Positions 25,313-34,705 are shown, counted from the stretch's first letter. The stretch: DNA of 64,000 bases from Virgibacillus_F necropolis_A (GCF_044793635.1 NZ_CP084992.1:3100001-3164000), one strand, 5' to 3'. The notes: generated by a model from the letters alone, not told the origin. Numbers and translations are program-made.

Positions 25313-25795
25313 ATGAAAAAGAAGATGATCATTTTTACAGTAGTACTTGTAGTTTTATTCGCAGGTCTTTATTTTGTTGTTCAATATAAAAATAATCAAG
25401 CAATTGACGATAGCGAAAATCCTTATGGGAAAACGGATCTCCACCAAGCAACAATTGACCAGTTAGAAGACCCTAATTATCAAAATCAGATTTTACCTGA
25501 TGAATTAAGTAAAAAACTGGATAACGGTGAATCATTAACGGTGTATTTTTATGACCCTACATGTCCACATTGTCGACGTACAACGCCAATCCTAGTTCCA
25601 TTAGCAGAAGAGCTGGGAATTGATGTGAAAAAGCTGAATGTATTAGAGTTTCAAGATGCTTGGAATACGTATGCTATAGAAGGAACACCGACGCTCATTC
25701 ATTTCGAAAATGGCAAAGAATCTGCTCGTATAAGTGGGGGGAAAACAGAAGAACAGCTACGAACGTTTTTTGAAGAAAATGGTTTAAGTAAATAA
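25313..25795 (+). CDS. Membrane-anchored thioredoxin-like protein (CPHC)
   Basis: The 160-residue protein has an N-terminal signal anchor (residues 5-24) and a thioredoxin fold with active site C84-P-H-C87 in FYDPTCPHCRR and the cis-Pro loop EGTPTL. CPHC is DsbA-like and favours oxidation. Being encoded beside BdbC it is probably the extracellular thiol oxidant recycled by it, in the role played by BdbD in B. subtilis, although its fold lacks the larger DsbA helical insert. A GGGGG site lies inside the bdbC end. Confidence 0.85.
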   Translation: MKKKMIIFTVVLVVLFAGLYFVVQYKNNQAIDDSENPYGKTDLHQATIDQLEDPNYQNQILPDELSKKLDNGESLTVYFYDPTCPHCRRTTPILVPLAEELGIDVKKLNVLEFQDAWNTYAIEGTPTLIHFENGKESARISGGKTEEQLRTFFEENGLSK

Positions 25796-25798
25796 GTG

Positions 25799-25845
25799 AA
25801 CAAAAGACGGAAGTGCCATATAAATAGGCGCTTCCGTCTTTTGTT
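25799..25845. terminator. Bidirectional terminator between the thiol pair and hmoB
   Basis: A 19-bp stem (AACAAAAGACGGAAGTGCC / GGCGCTTCCGTCTTTTGTT, one G-U pair) with a 9-base loop; A and T tracts on both sides. Confidence 0.93.
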
Positions 25846-26346
25846 CTAATCGAGTTCAACCATGTTATAGCTTGTTATATAAGGTTTATCAGCAAAATAG
25901 GCAGGAGGTTTCGTTTCGCCACCGCTATGTTGATGCTGTTTTTTAAAGGCATCAGAGTTTTTCCAGTTATCGTAGTCCTCGATAGAAGCCCATTGGGTTA
26001 ACACAACATATTTGTTTCCGGTTTGTGGACGTAATAATCGAAACGCCTGAAATCCGGGTGAGGAGTCAAGTTTGGAACTACGCTGTTTAAAACGATCCTC
26101 AAACGCATCTCGACCGTCCTCTGTAACTGTAATATTGTTCATAACGACGAACCCTTTATTTTGAATTGCACCATCATTAAGTAGTACTTCATAAGCTCTT
26201 CCAGATTCAAAAATATTTTTTTGGTTGTTCTCATAGTAAGCAAGTGCATTACCGCCACTATTCATGAGGTGAAAATCAATTTTTGGGTGATCATCGATAA
26301 TTTTTTTTATAAATTCTAATGTACCATTTGTCATATATGCTTCCAT
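25846..26346 (-). CDS. hmoB: HmoB-like haem-degrading monooxygenase (ABM fold)
   Basis: The 166-residue protein starts at ATG 26346 (AAAGGAG upstream), the same length as B. subtilis HmoB (YhgC). The C-terminal half is an antibiotic-biosynthesis-monooxygenase domain (FVVMNNITVTEDGRDAFEDRFKQR, PGFQAFRLLRP, YVVLTQWASIEDYDNWKNSDAFKKQH). In B. subtilis it cleaves haem and releases iron in the cytosol. It is divergent from pbpF as in B. subtilis, near the haem synthesis operon. Confidence 0.9.
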   Translation of the reverse strand: MEAYMTNGTLEFIKKIIDDHPKIDFHLMNSGGNALAYYENNQKNIFESGRAYEVLLNDGAIQNKGFVVMNNITVTEDGRDAFEDRFKQRSSKLDSSPGFQAFRLLRPQTGNKYVVLTQWASIEDYDNWKNSDAFKKQHQHSGGETKPPAYFADKPYITSYNMVELD

Positions 26347-26521
26347 TTCGCTTAAATCTCCTTTCACAATTCCTTTATTTCATAATACCCGTTTCGTGTA
26401 TTGTTAATCAAAAAATAAGGTAAATAGTATAAACAGTATTACTTTCCGATTGTTGAAAACTGTCGTATACTGTATGGTGTGATTGGTTATAACAATCATG
26501 TGCAGAGGTGAACAAGAAGTA

Positions 26522-28684
26522 ATGGAACAGAGTGAAAAACAGAAAAAGAAACTTACCTTCAATATGAAACATATTGTTATTATTATTGCACTCATAGCAT
26601 TTCTAGGAATTTCAGGGTATTTAGTAATTATCTTTGGTGGAAAACTAGTTGTAAATGAAGAAGACCTTATCTTGGATGCTACTACAACAATTGAAACAAA
26701 AGATGGCGAGGTAATTGCTGAATTATACAATGAGAATAGAACCCTCGTATCGATTGAACAGATTCCAAAGCACGTTCAAGAAGCGTTCATTGCTACTGAA
26801 GATCGTCGTTTTTATGAGCACGCTGGGGTAGACATTCAGTCAGTTGCCAGGGCGGTTTACCGTGATATTATCGCGTTTGCTAAGGTTGAAGGTGCCAGCA
26901 CAATCACACAGCAATTAGCAAAGAATCTTTTTTTACACAATGATAAAACCTGGATGCGCAAAACAAAGGAAGTAATGGCTGCTATCTATTTAGAACGACA
27001 GTTTACAAAGAAACATATACTTGAAATGTACCTGAATGAAATTTATTTTGGTGTAGGTGTATATGGTGTCGAAGAGGCATCTCAATTATTTTTTTCCAAA
27101 TCAGCTGAAGATTTAACGTTGACGGAAGGGGCGATGCTTGCAGGGCTTGCAAAAGCGCCGAATGGTTATTCGCCGATAAACCATCCCGAAAAAGCATTAG
27201 CTAGAAGAAACGTCGTGCTCCAAGCGATGGATAACGCTGGCAAGATTTCAACCGAAACGCGCATACAGGCACAGGGTAAAACACTTGGATTGAACTTGAA
27301 CCAACAAGAACAAACTCCATGGGTGGATAGCTATGTTGATTTAGTTATGAAAGAGGCGGCGGAAGAATATGAGATTTCTGTCGATGAGTTACAGCGAGGT
27401 GGGTACCGGATCGTTGTAAGCATGGATCAAGATATCCAACGAATTGCTTACAAACAATTTAAAGATGATCAGTATTTCCCAGGCAATACGGATGGGACAC
27501 AGGGTGCTTTCGTCATGATGAATCAGACAAGTGGTGATATAGTTGCCGCGATTGGAGGTCGTAATTACGAGCTTGGTAACTTAAACCGCGTGACTGTAAA
27601 ACGACAACCCGGTTCGACAATAAAACCTATCGCGGTTTATGGTCCAGCAATGATGAGGGAAGAATATGGCCCATATTCCTTGATTCCTGATCAGAAAGCG
27701 AGTTACGACGGGTATACTGCCGAGAATGTACTTGGCAATTATGAAGGTACGGTATCCATTTATGAAGCCTTACGGGTTTCTAAGAACGCACCTGCAGTAT
27801 GGTTACTCGATTCAATTGGGATTGATTATGCAAAATCATATCTTGAAAAAATGAATATTTCGATTGAAGATAATGGACTTGCTATTGCGCTTGGAGGTTT
27901 ATCTAAGGGGATAACGCCAATTAAAATGATGGAAAGCTATCGTCCATTTATCCATGGCGGAAAGTTTATTGAGTCACACACCATTACACGCATTTACAAT
28001 CGTGATAATGAAATGATAGTCGAAGGAAAACATAAAGAAATACAGGTTTTTAGTAGTCAGGTTGCATGGAACATGACCGAGATGTTAATTAATGTTGTCA
28101 AAAATGGTACTGGAGAAGCTGGTGACTACGAAAAAGCATTAGCAGGTAAAACAGGATCGACCCAACATCCTCTTGTAAAAGGTGAGTACAAAGATGCATG
28201 GTTTGTTGGATATACACCACAATATGTTAGTGCACTGTGGATGGGCTATGATCAATCTGGCAAGGATCATTTCCTAACGGATGGAAGCTCTTATCCTACC
28301 ATGTTAACCAAGTCAATTTTAACGGAAGTGGACAAGCAGCAACCTTTAGCAGCAACTTTTGAACAACCAGAAAATGTAGAGGCTTTACCGGCTCCAATTG
28401 AACTTCCCAAGATTGAAAATTTAAAAGCAGGCTATACTTTTGGAGGCTTTTCATTAATGGATGGGAAATTAACATGGTCAAGCCCGGATGATGATCGTGT
28501 CGTCTATCATATTTACAAAAAGCAAAAAGGTATAGATCAACGAATTGGGGAAGTTAAAGGGAAGAATGAGTTTATTATTGATGACGTTCCACTTTTACAA
28601 ACAACCCGATATTATGTTGTTCCATACAATCCGCTAACAAAGGTTGAAGGTGCGAGGTCAAATACAGTAGAATTGTCGCTGTAA
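26522..28684 (+). CDS. pbpF: Class A penicillin-binding protein (PBP2C-like)
   Basis: About 720 residues: short cytoplasmic tail, membrane anchor (about residues 15-38), glycosyltransferase 51 domain (ATEDRRFYEH, GASTITQQLAKNL, ERQFTKKHILEMYLNEIYFG) and a transpeptidase domain with SxxK (GSTIKP), SKN and KTGST boxes, then a C-terminal fibronectin-like beta domain. It polymerises and cross-links peptidoglycan outside the membrane. The start is ATG 26522, with AGAGGTG about 11 bases upstream; the longest frame to 26483 is unlikely. Position before hemEHY matches B. subtilis pbpF. Confidence 0.93.
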   Translation: MEQSEKQKKKLTFNMKHIVIIIALIAFLGISGYLVIIFGGKLVVNEEDLILDATTTIETKDGEVIAELYNENRTLVSIEQIPKHVQEAFIATEDRRFYEHAGVDIQSVARAVYRDIIAFAKVEGASTITQQLAKNLFLHNDKTWMRKTKEVMAAIYLERQFTKKHILEMYLNEIYFGVGVYGVEEASQLFFSKSAEDLTLTEGAMLAGLAKAPNGYSPINHPEKALARRNVVLQAMDNAGKISTETRIQAQGKTLGLNLNQQEQTPWVDSYVDLVMKEAAEEYEISVDELQRGGYRIVVSMDQDIQRIAYKQFKDDQYFPGNTDGTQGAFVMMNQTSGDIVAAIGGRNYELGNLNRVTVKRQPGSTIKPIAVYGPAMMREEYGPYSLIPDQKASYDGYTAENVLGNYEGTVSIYEALRVSKNAPAVWLLDSIGIDYAKSYLEKMNISIEDNGLAIALGGLSKGITPIKMMESYRPFIHGGKFIESHTITRIYNRDNEMIVEGKHKEIQVFSSQVAWNMTEMLINVVKNGTGEAGDYEKALAGKTGSTQHPLVKGEYKDAWFVGYTPQYVSALWMGYDQSGKDHFLTDGSSYPTMLTKSILTEVDKQQPLAATFEQPENVEALPAPIELPKIENLKAGYTFGGFSLMDGKLTWSSPDDDRVVYHIYKKQKGIDQRIGEVKGKNEFIIDDVPLLQTTRYYVVPYNPLTKVEGARSNTVELSL

Positions 28685-28716
28685 TCGACAAATTGATGAC
28701 AATCTAAGAGGTTTGC

Positions 28717-28745
28717 TTACAGCCACAAAAAAAATCGGCTATAGT
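28717..28745 (+). promoter_or_regulatory. Probable sigma-A promoter of hemEHY
   Basis: TTACAG (28717) and TATAGT (28740) are separated by 17 bases, about 40 bases upstream of the hemE start codon. Confidence 0.55.
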
Positions 28746-28783
28746 AGTTAGTAGAGTTTAAGCTGTCAAGAAGGGTGAAAAAT

Positions 28784-29818
28784 ATGTTAAAGCAAATGAA
28801 TGATACGATAATAAAGGCCTATAATGGGGAAAAAACAGATCATGTTCCCGCATGGTTTATGCGACAAGCAGGACGTTCCCAAAAAGAGTACCGTGAAATT
28901 AAAAAAAAGTATTCCCTATTTGAAATTACCCATCAACCAGAATTATGTGCATACGTAACTCGTTTGCCAGTAGAGAATTATGGTGTCGATGCCGCAATTT
29001 TATATAAGGATATCATGTCACCATTACCTGCTCTAGGGGTGGACGTGGAAATAAAAAAGAATGTTGGACCAGTAATTCACAATCCAATTCAAACATATCA
29101 GGATGTAGAAAAACTTGGTACCATTAACCCAAAAGCGGATGTACCATATGTACTTGATACAATTCGATTACTTACAGAAGAACAATTAACTGTTCCTTTA
29201 ATCGGATTTAGTGGTGCACCATTCACATTAGCGAGCTATATGATTGAAGGTGGACCTTCTAAAAATTATCATAAAACAAAAGCACTTATGTATCGTGAAC
29301 CTGAAACATGGTTTGCATTAATGGATAAACTTGCAGATATGGTTATCACGTATGCAAAAGCACAGATTGATGCAGGTGCTCGGGCAATTCAGATATTTGA
29401 TTCCTGGGTAGGAGCATTAAATGCTTCTGACTATCGAATTTTTATCAAACCAGCAATGCAACATATATTCCGTGAGCTACAAAAAGAAGATGTTCCATTG
29501 ATTTTATTTGGCATTAATGCAAGACATTTACTAGTGGAATGGAACGACTTGCCTGTTGATGTAATTGGATTAGACTGGCGCACTTCGATTCAGGAAGCAC
29601 GTCAAATGGGTGTCACAAAAGTTTTACAAGGTAATTTAGATCCTGCCATTTTACTTTCCGATTGGGACACGATTGAAGAGAGAACAAAAGCAATTCTGGA
29701 CCAAGGCATGCAGGAGCAAGGATATGTATTTAATTTGGGACATGGTGTAACACCTGAAATCAAGCCCGCTACCCTAAAAAAGGTAACCGAATTAGTCCAT
29801 AGCTATTCCAAACAATAA
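28784..29818 (+). CDS. hemE: Uroporphyrinogen decarboxylase HemE
   Basis: About 344 residues with the two family signatures: PAWFMRQAGRSQ near the N-terminus and the IGFSGAPFTLASYMIEG region. It decarboxylates uroporphyrinogen III to coproporphyrinogen III, the first step of the coproporphyrin-dependent haem branch. The start is ATG 28784, about 9 bases after AAGAAGGG; an upstream GTG at 28775 is less likely. First gene of hemE-hemH-hemY. Confidence 0.97.
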   Translation: MLKQMNDTIIKAYNGEKTDHVPAWFMRQAGRSQKEYREIKKKYSLFEITHQPELCAYVTRLPVENYGVDAAILYKDIMSPLPALGVDVEIKKNVGPVIHNPIQTYQDVEKLGTINPKADVPYVLDTIRLLTEEQLTVPLIGFSGAPFTLASYMIEGGPSKNYHKTKALMYREPETWFALMDKLADMVITYAKAQIDAGARAIQIFDSWVGALNASDYRIFIKPAMQHIFRELQKEDVPLILFGINARHLLVEWNDLPVDVIGLDWRTSIQEARQMGVTKVLQGNLDPAILLSDWDTIEERTKAILDQGMQEQGYVFNLGHGVTPEIKPATLKKVTELVHSYSKQ

Positions 29819-29843
29819 GAAACTGTTAAATGAGGTGTAAGAA

Positions 29844-30782
29844 ATGGGAAAGAAAAAAATGGGGTTATTAGTGATGGCGTATGGCACGCCATATAAAGAA
29901 GAAGATATTGAAAGTTATTACACACATATTAGACATGGACGTCAGCCATCGCCTGAAATGTTACAGGACTTAACAGATCGTTATAAGGCTATTGGTGGAA
30001 TTTCACCACTTGCAAAAATTACAAATGAGCAAGCAAAAGCATTGGAAACAAAGCTTAATGAGTTCCAGGAAAACTATGAATTCCACGTATATATTGGATT
30101 AAAACACATAGAACCATTTATTGAGGATGCTGTCCGTCAAATGGCGAAGGATGGAATAGAAGAAGCGGTGTCACTAGTATTGGCTCCACATTATTCCACA
30201 TTCAGCGTGAAATCCTATAATAATCGAGCAAATGAAGAAGCTGAGAAACAAGGTAATTTAACAATTACATCAGTTGAAAGCTGGTATGATGCAACCGGAT
30301 TTATCGATTACTGGGCAAATCAGATCAATGCTGTTTATGCAGAAATGTCAGCAGAAGAAAAGGACAAAGCTGTACTTGTTGTTTCCGCACATAGTTTACC
30401 AGAGAAAATTTTACAAAACGGTGACCCATATCCAGACCAACTAAAAGAAACGGCTCGATTAATTTCTGAAGCAACAGGAATTACAAATTATGAAATTGGT
30501 TGGCAAAGTGAAGGTAATACACCTGATCCATGGCTTGGACCTGATGTGCAGGATTTAACACGAGACCTGTTTGAGCAAAAAGGCTACCGATCATTTGTTT
30601 ACGTACCAGTCGGATTTATCGCAGATCATTTAGAAGTTTTATATGATAATGATTATGAATGTAAAGTAGTTTGTGATGAACTGGGAGCAGCATATTATCG
30701 ACCAGAAATGCCTAACGTACATCCAGATTTCATTGCTACTTTGGCAGACGTTGTGCAAAAAAGGGTAAAGCGTGATGCGTAA
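29844..30782 (+). CDS. hemH: Coproporphyrin ferrochelatase HemH/CpfC
   Basis: The 312-residue soluble enzyme has MAYGTPYKEEDIESYYTHIRHGR, RYKAIGGISPL, the metal-site His in VVSAHSLPEKI and the C-terminal GFIADHLEVLYDND with the catalytic Glu. In Gram-positive bacteria it inserts iron into coproporphyrin III. Site GAGGTG. Its stop codon overlaps the hemY start by one base (TAATG). Confidence 0.96.
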   Translation: MGKKKMGLLVMAYGTPYKEEDIESYYTHIRHGRQPSPEMLQDLTDRYKAIGGISPLAKITNEQAKALETKLNEFQENYEFHVYIGLKHIEPFIEDAVRQMAKDGIEEAVSLVLAPHYSTFSVKSYNNRANEEAEKQGNLTITSVESWYDATGFIDYWANQINAVYAEMSAEEKDKAVLVVSAHSLPEKILQNGDPYPDQLKETARLISEATGITNYEIGWQSEGNTPDPWLGPDVQDLTRDLFEQKGYRSFVYVPVGFIADHLEVLYDNDYECKVVCDELGAAYYRPEMPNVHPDFIATLADVVQKRVKRDA

Positions 30783-32188
30783 TGGATAATACGAAGGAAA
30801 TTGTAATTGTTGGCGGCGGGATAACGGGTTTATCCGCCGCCTATTATTTACAAAAAGAAATACGTGAACAAGGGTTACCATTTAAAGTGAAGCTGGTTGA
30901 AGCCAGTAGTCAATTAGGCGGCAAAATTAGCACATTGAAAAAAGATGGATTCACCATTGAACGTGGACCCGACTCGTTTTTGTCTAAAAAAACACCTGCA
31001 GTAAAACTCGCTGAAGAAGTTGGACTTGATGATCAACTTGTACGTAATGGGACTGGCCAAGCCTACATTTTAGTCAATAATAAACTACATAAGATACCGC
31101 GTGGTTCACACATGGGAATCCCAACGAAAGCGCGTCCGTTTCTATTTTCTAACCTGTTTTCATTCAAAGGGAAAATGCGGGCCGGTTTTGACTTTGTGTT
31201 ACCAAAAGGTAAAAAGGTACAAGATCAGTCACTTGGAGGATTTTTTCGTCATCGGTTCGGTAATGAAGTAGTCGAAAATGTAATTGATCCACTGTTATCA
31301 GGAATTTATTCTGGCGACATTGATAATATGAGTTTAATGGCAACATATCCCAATTTTTATCGCATACAACAAGAGCATAAAAGTCTGATCAAAGGGTTGC
31401 AGAAGACTTTGCCGAAACGCTCTGGGTCTAAGAAAAAAAAGACTGGAGTGTTTTACGCTTTTCAAGACGGTTTTGAATCGTTGGTGAAGCATGTAGAAAT
31501 GAAACTTGATAAGGATATGGTTGATTTAAATGTTGCGGTTGATCATGTAGAGAAAAAGGACCATGGCTATCACTTGTTATTGAGTAATGGCGAAGTTTAC
31601 AAAGCAGATGCGGTTATTATGACAACACCACATTTCACACTGCCGAAAGTGTTTAGCCAATTCGACTTCTTTCAAGAATTCGCCGATGTTCCGGCTACAT
31701 CTGTTGCAAATGTCGCAATGGCGTTTGATCAATCAGCAATAAAACGCGACATTGACGGAACAGGATTTGTTGTTTCCAGAAACAGTGATTACCGTATTAC
31801 CGCTTGTACATGGACACATAAGAAATGGCCGCATACAACGCCAGAAGGAAGCGCCTTGCTTCGTTGTTATGTAGGACGTCCGAATGATCAGGAGGTAGTA
31901 GATCTATCTGATGAGGAAATACAAGAGATTGTATTGAATGATTTAAATAAAACGATGAATATTACAGAGGCTCCAAAGTTCAGTGTGATTACACGCTGGA
32001 AAAATGCGAGACCGCAATATACTGTGGGCCATAATGAACGAGTTGAAAAGGTTCGCGGTAAAATGGCCGATGTATTACCAGGAGTATATCTCGCGGGTAG
32101 CTCATTTGAAGGTGTCGGCGTTCCAGATTGTATTGAACAAGGTGAAAAAGCAGTTGGGTATGTGCTGGATTTTTTAAATGAAAAATAA
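30782..32188 (+). CDS. hemY: Coproporphyrinogen III oxidase HemY/CgoX
   Basis: The 468-residue flavoprotein has an N-terminal FAD dinucleotide motif GGGITGLSAAYYL and GGKISTLKKDGFTIERGPDSF, and the C-terminal FAD-binding GVYLAGSSFEGVGVPDCIEQGEKA. It oxidises coproporphyrinogen III to coproporphyrin III with oxygen, the substrate of HemH. Expression is coupled to hemH. The operon ends with a strong terminator; the B. subtilis neighbour yhgD is absent. Confidence 0.96.
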   Translation: MDNTKEIVIVGGGITGLSAAYYLQKEIREQGLPFKVKLVEASSQLGGKISTLKKDGFTIERGPDSFLSKKTPAVKLAEEVGLDDQLVRNGTGQAYILVNNKLHKIPRGSHMGIPTKARPFLFSNLFSFKGKMRAGFDFVLPKGKKVQDQSLGGFFRHRFGNEVVENVIDPLLSGIYSGDIDNMSLMATYPNFYRIQQEHKSLIKGLQKTLPKRSGSKKKKTGVFYAFQDGFESLVKHVEMKLDKDMVDLNVAVDHVEKKDHGYHLLLSNGEVYKADAVIMTTPHFTLPKVFSQFDFFQEFADVPATSVANVAMAFDQSAIKRDIDGTGFVVSRNSDYRITACTWTHKKWPHTTPEGSALLRCYVGRPNDQEVVDLSDEEIQEIVLNDLNKTMNITEAPKFSVITRWKNARPQYTVGHNERVEKVRGKMADVLPGVYLAGSSFEGVGVPDCIEQGEKAVGYVLDFLNEK

Positions 32189-32190
32189 GG

Positions 32191-32225
32191 AAGGTGCTCA
32201 CTAGTTTGTGTGAGCACCTTTTTGG
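32191..32225 (+). terminator. Rho-independent terminator of hemEHY
   Basis: AAGGTGCTCAC / GTGAGCACCTT, an 11-bp perfect stem with an 8-base loop and T tract. Confidence 0.93.
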
Positions 32226-32240
32226 TTGCTACCAGATTGG

Positions 32241-32400
32241 AGGGATATCCGCCGTTCTGGACATATATCTGCCGTTTTTCAAATATAACTGCCAATTATC
32301 AAAAATAACCGCTGATTTTAAAATATAACCGCCAATTCTGAAATATAACAGCTAATCCGCGAATATAACCGCCATTACGAGGATTTATCCGCCAATCGCC
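32241..32400. repeat. 20-bp-period degenerate repeat array B (8 units)
   Basis: Units begin every 20 bases from 32241 to 32381. Within the unit, positions 9 (C), 11 (G), 12 (C) and 16 (T) are invariant in all eight; position 8 is A or T, 10 mostly C or T, 13 C or T, 14 A or G, 15 A or T. Core TAWCYGCYRWTT, for example ATATAACCGCCAATT. It lies between the hemY terminator and the 3' end of pepF. Same family as the arrays at 13211 (inverted) and 59675. Confidence 0.95.
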
Positions 32401-32451
32401 AAAAATTGTGTGGCAACATGTACAATAGCACTTTCAAACTACCTCAATTCT

Positions 32452-34263
32452 TCACTCATATGTCATTTCCAGTTCATCAACTAACGATCCAATATAAGCA
32501 ACCGCTGTTTTTATTGCATCTGGTTTTGACATATCAACACCAGCCATTTTAGCTAGGTCTTGTGGTGGCAATGTGCCTCCAGCTTTCAAAACAGATAACC
32601 ATCGATCAACGGCTGGCTGGCCTTCTTCTTGAATCTTTTGTGCTACTGCAGTTGAAACAGTTAAACCTGCAGAATAAGTATACGGGTATAGTCCCATATA
32701 ATAATGTGGTTGGCGCATCCACGTTAGCCCTGCGCCTTCGTCAAATACGACAGTATCACCCCAGAAGTTTTCTAATGCTTCACGCTTTTGTTTGATTAAC
32801 ACAGAAGCGGTTAGTGGCGTTCCTTCTTCTGCCAGCTTATACACACGGCGTTGAAATTCTCCCTCTAATAAATGGGTGACAAAGTTATGGTAATAGGTTC
32901 CAAGTAACTGAGTAATAACCCAACGTTTCATTCGTTTGTCATTTGTATTATTTTTAATGTGATCCGCTAGAAGCAATTCATTTAATGTTGACGGTGCTTC
33001 CACAAAGTAGGTAGAAGGGCGCGTGTTTACAAGAGACTGATTTTTTCCAGCTAAATAAAAATGGCCAGCATGACCAAGCTCATGCGCCAGAATAAATGCA
33101 CCACGCATATTGTCTGTCCACGTAATTAAAATGTATGGGTGAACACCATATGGGCTAGAACAAAAAGCGCCAGTTGATTTCCCAACATTATCTGCTAAAT
33201 CAACCCAACGATCGTTAACACCTTTTTGCATGATATCACTGTACTCATTACCCATGATTTGCAGTGCATCCAAAATAGTCGATGTTGCTTCCTCGTAAGT
33301 TGTTTCAGGGTTGAAATTTGGATCGAGTGGTGCTTTCAAGTCACAGAATCGTAATTCCTCTAAGCCAAGTTCTTTTTGTTTCAGTTTAGCAAATTTGCGC
33401 ATGTGTGGTGCTAATTTTTCTTGAATAATATCTAATTGATTATGATACATATCCTCGGTAACCTGCTGTGAATGTAACAACATATCTGTAACGGAATCGT
33501 ACGACCTTAGCCTGGACATCGTAACCTGTTTTGTTATTTCTGTTGCATATGTCGCTGCGTATGTATTCTTGTAGCGATTCAAACTCTTAATGAACGAATC
33601 ATAAGCTTGTCTGCGAATAGTAGTATCAGCTGATAGCTCATAGCGATCTTCATAGAGTGCAGCCGACATAGGTAATTCTTCGCCGTTTTCCGTTGTTATT
33701 GAATCGAATTCCATATCAGATGATTTACTTCGTTGGTAGATCATGAACGGTGCTCCGTGCACTTCACCTAAAGTTGCAAGTGTTTCTTCTATTTCCGGTG
33801 ATAAGGTGTATGGCTTTTTTTCAACGATATCATGTAGCATTTTTTTAAAGGGTTGTAGTTCCTCTTTTTCATCGAGATATTGCTGAATTGTATCCGTTGA
33901 TAGCGTTAATAATTCCGATTCAATAAAAGATAGTTTTGCTCCAATTTGTGCTAATACAGATGATACCTTTGCAGCATTAGCTTGATTTTCCGGATCGGAT
34001 CCATCAGCACTTGCTCGTAAGCTAGCATATGTGGCAACGTGAATGACCTTTTTTTCAAAACGTTCAAGTGCGGTTAAACAATCTACTAAAACAGTAGCAC
34101 TTGATCCTAATTGTCCTTTGTATTGTGTAACATTAATAATATCGTGTTGAACTTCTTTGAGAGCAATTTCCCATTCCTCCTGTGAAACAAAGAGATCAGT
34201 TAAATTCCAAGTGTTTTTTTCAGGTACTTCATGTCGTTGCATTCTTTTTGTCATAGTCGTCAT
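32452..34263 (-). CDS. pepF: Oligoendopeptidase F (M3B metallopeptidase)
   Basis: The 603-residue cytosolic peptidase has the zinc site AFILAHELGHAGHFYLA with a downstream Glu in EAPSTLNELLL, and conserved QPHYYMGLYPYTYSAGL of the M3B family. It degrades oligopeptides of about 6-18 residues. The start is ATG 34263, 8 bases after GGGAGG. B. subtilis pepF lies elsewhere (with yjbG naming), so this is an insertion relative to that order. Confidence 0.95.
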   Translation of the reverse strand: MTTMTKRMQRHEVPEKNTWNLTDLFVSQEEWEIALKEVQHDIINVTQYKGQLGSSATVLVDCLTALERFEKKVIHVATYASLRASADGSDPENQANAAKVSSVLAQIGAKLSFIESELLTLSTDTIQQYLDEKEELQPFKKMLHDIVEKKPYTLSPEIEETLATLGEVHGAPFMIYQRSKSSDMEFDSITTENGEELPMSAALYEDRYELSADTTIRRQAYDSFIKSLNRYKNTYAATYATEITKQVTMSRLRSYDSVTDMLLHSQQVTEDMYHNQLDIIQEKLAPHMRKFAKLKQKELGLEELRFCDLKAPLDPNFNPETTYEEATSTILDALQIMGNEYSDIMQKGVNDRWVDLADNVGKSTGAFCSSPYGVHPYILITWTDNMRGAFILAHELGHAGHFYLAGKNQSLVNTRPSTYFVEAPSTLNELLLADHIKNNTNDKRMKRWVITQLLGTYYHNFVTHLLEGEFQRRVYKLAEEGTPLTASVLIKQKREALENFWGDTVVFDEGAGLTWMRQPHYYMGLYPYTYSAGLTVSTAVAQKIQEEGQPAVDRWLSVLKAGGTLPPQDLAKMAGVDMSKPDAIKTAVAYIGSLVDELEMTYE

Positions 34264-34351
34264 CAAATAAACCTCCCAAAATTAGTTCGGAACTCAAAAT
34301 AATTATAAATCATACGCAAAAAGAATGATATGACTTTTCAGATATTTATAT

Positions 34352-34380
34352 CAAAAAAATAAACAGCCACATGAGCTGTT
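34352..34380 (-). terminator. Rho-independent terminator of the 60-residue membrane protein gene
   Basis: AACAGC / GCTGTT with a 7-base loop, followed on the minus strand by TTTATTTTTTT. Confidence 0.7.
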
Positions 34381-34384
34381 ATGT

Positions 34385-34567
34385 TCATAGTTCGCCACCA
34401 CCGCCACCACGAATGTTTTCACCCATAGAGTGATGTGCCCTATGATCAGTGTTGCTTCCATTTGGCTTATACGCATCATGATTTGTATTTATACGCTTCT
34501 TTTTCCGATAATCCACAATAAATCCAAACAAAAATAAGGGGATCAAAAGTAGTAGAAACCAAATCAT
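34385..34567 (-). CDS. Small single-span membrane protein, unknown function
   Basis: The 60-residue protein has an N-terminal membrane segment (IWFLLLLIPLFLFGFIV), then basic residues (DYRKKKR) and a His/Asn/Gly-rich tail ending GGGGGEL. AGGAGGG lies 7 bases before the ATG, so it is probably a real gene. I do not recognise a family. Confidence 0.65.
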   Translation of the reverse strand: MIWFLLLLIPLFLFGFIVDYRKKKRINTNHDAYKPNGSNTDHRAHHSMGENIRGGGGGEL

Positions 34568-34612
34568 AGTATACCCTCCTAATTAACTTATTTTTATCTT
34601 ACTAGCAATTTT

Positions 34613-34645
34613 CAAAAAAATAAACAGCTAACTAGGTAGCTGTTT
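34613..34645 (-). terminator. Rho-independent terminator downstream of yhfH
   Basis: AAACAGCTA / TAGCTGTTT with a 6-base loop; on the minus strand a run of T follows. Confidence 0.8.
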
Positions 34646-34705
34646 TAGGTGGTAATGACTAATATGTTATAGTACAGGTTAGAAATAGTGCTAGGTTTGT
34701 ATTGT

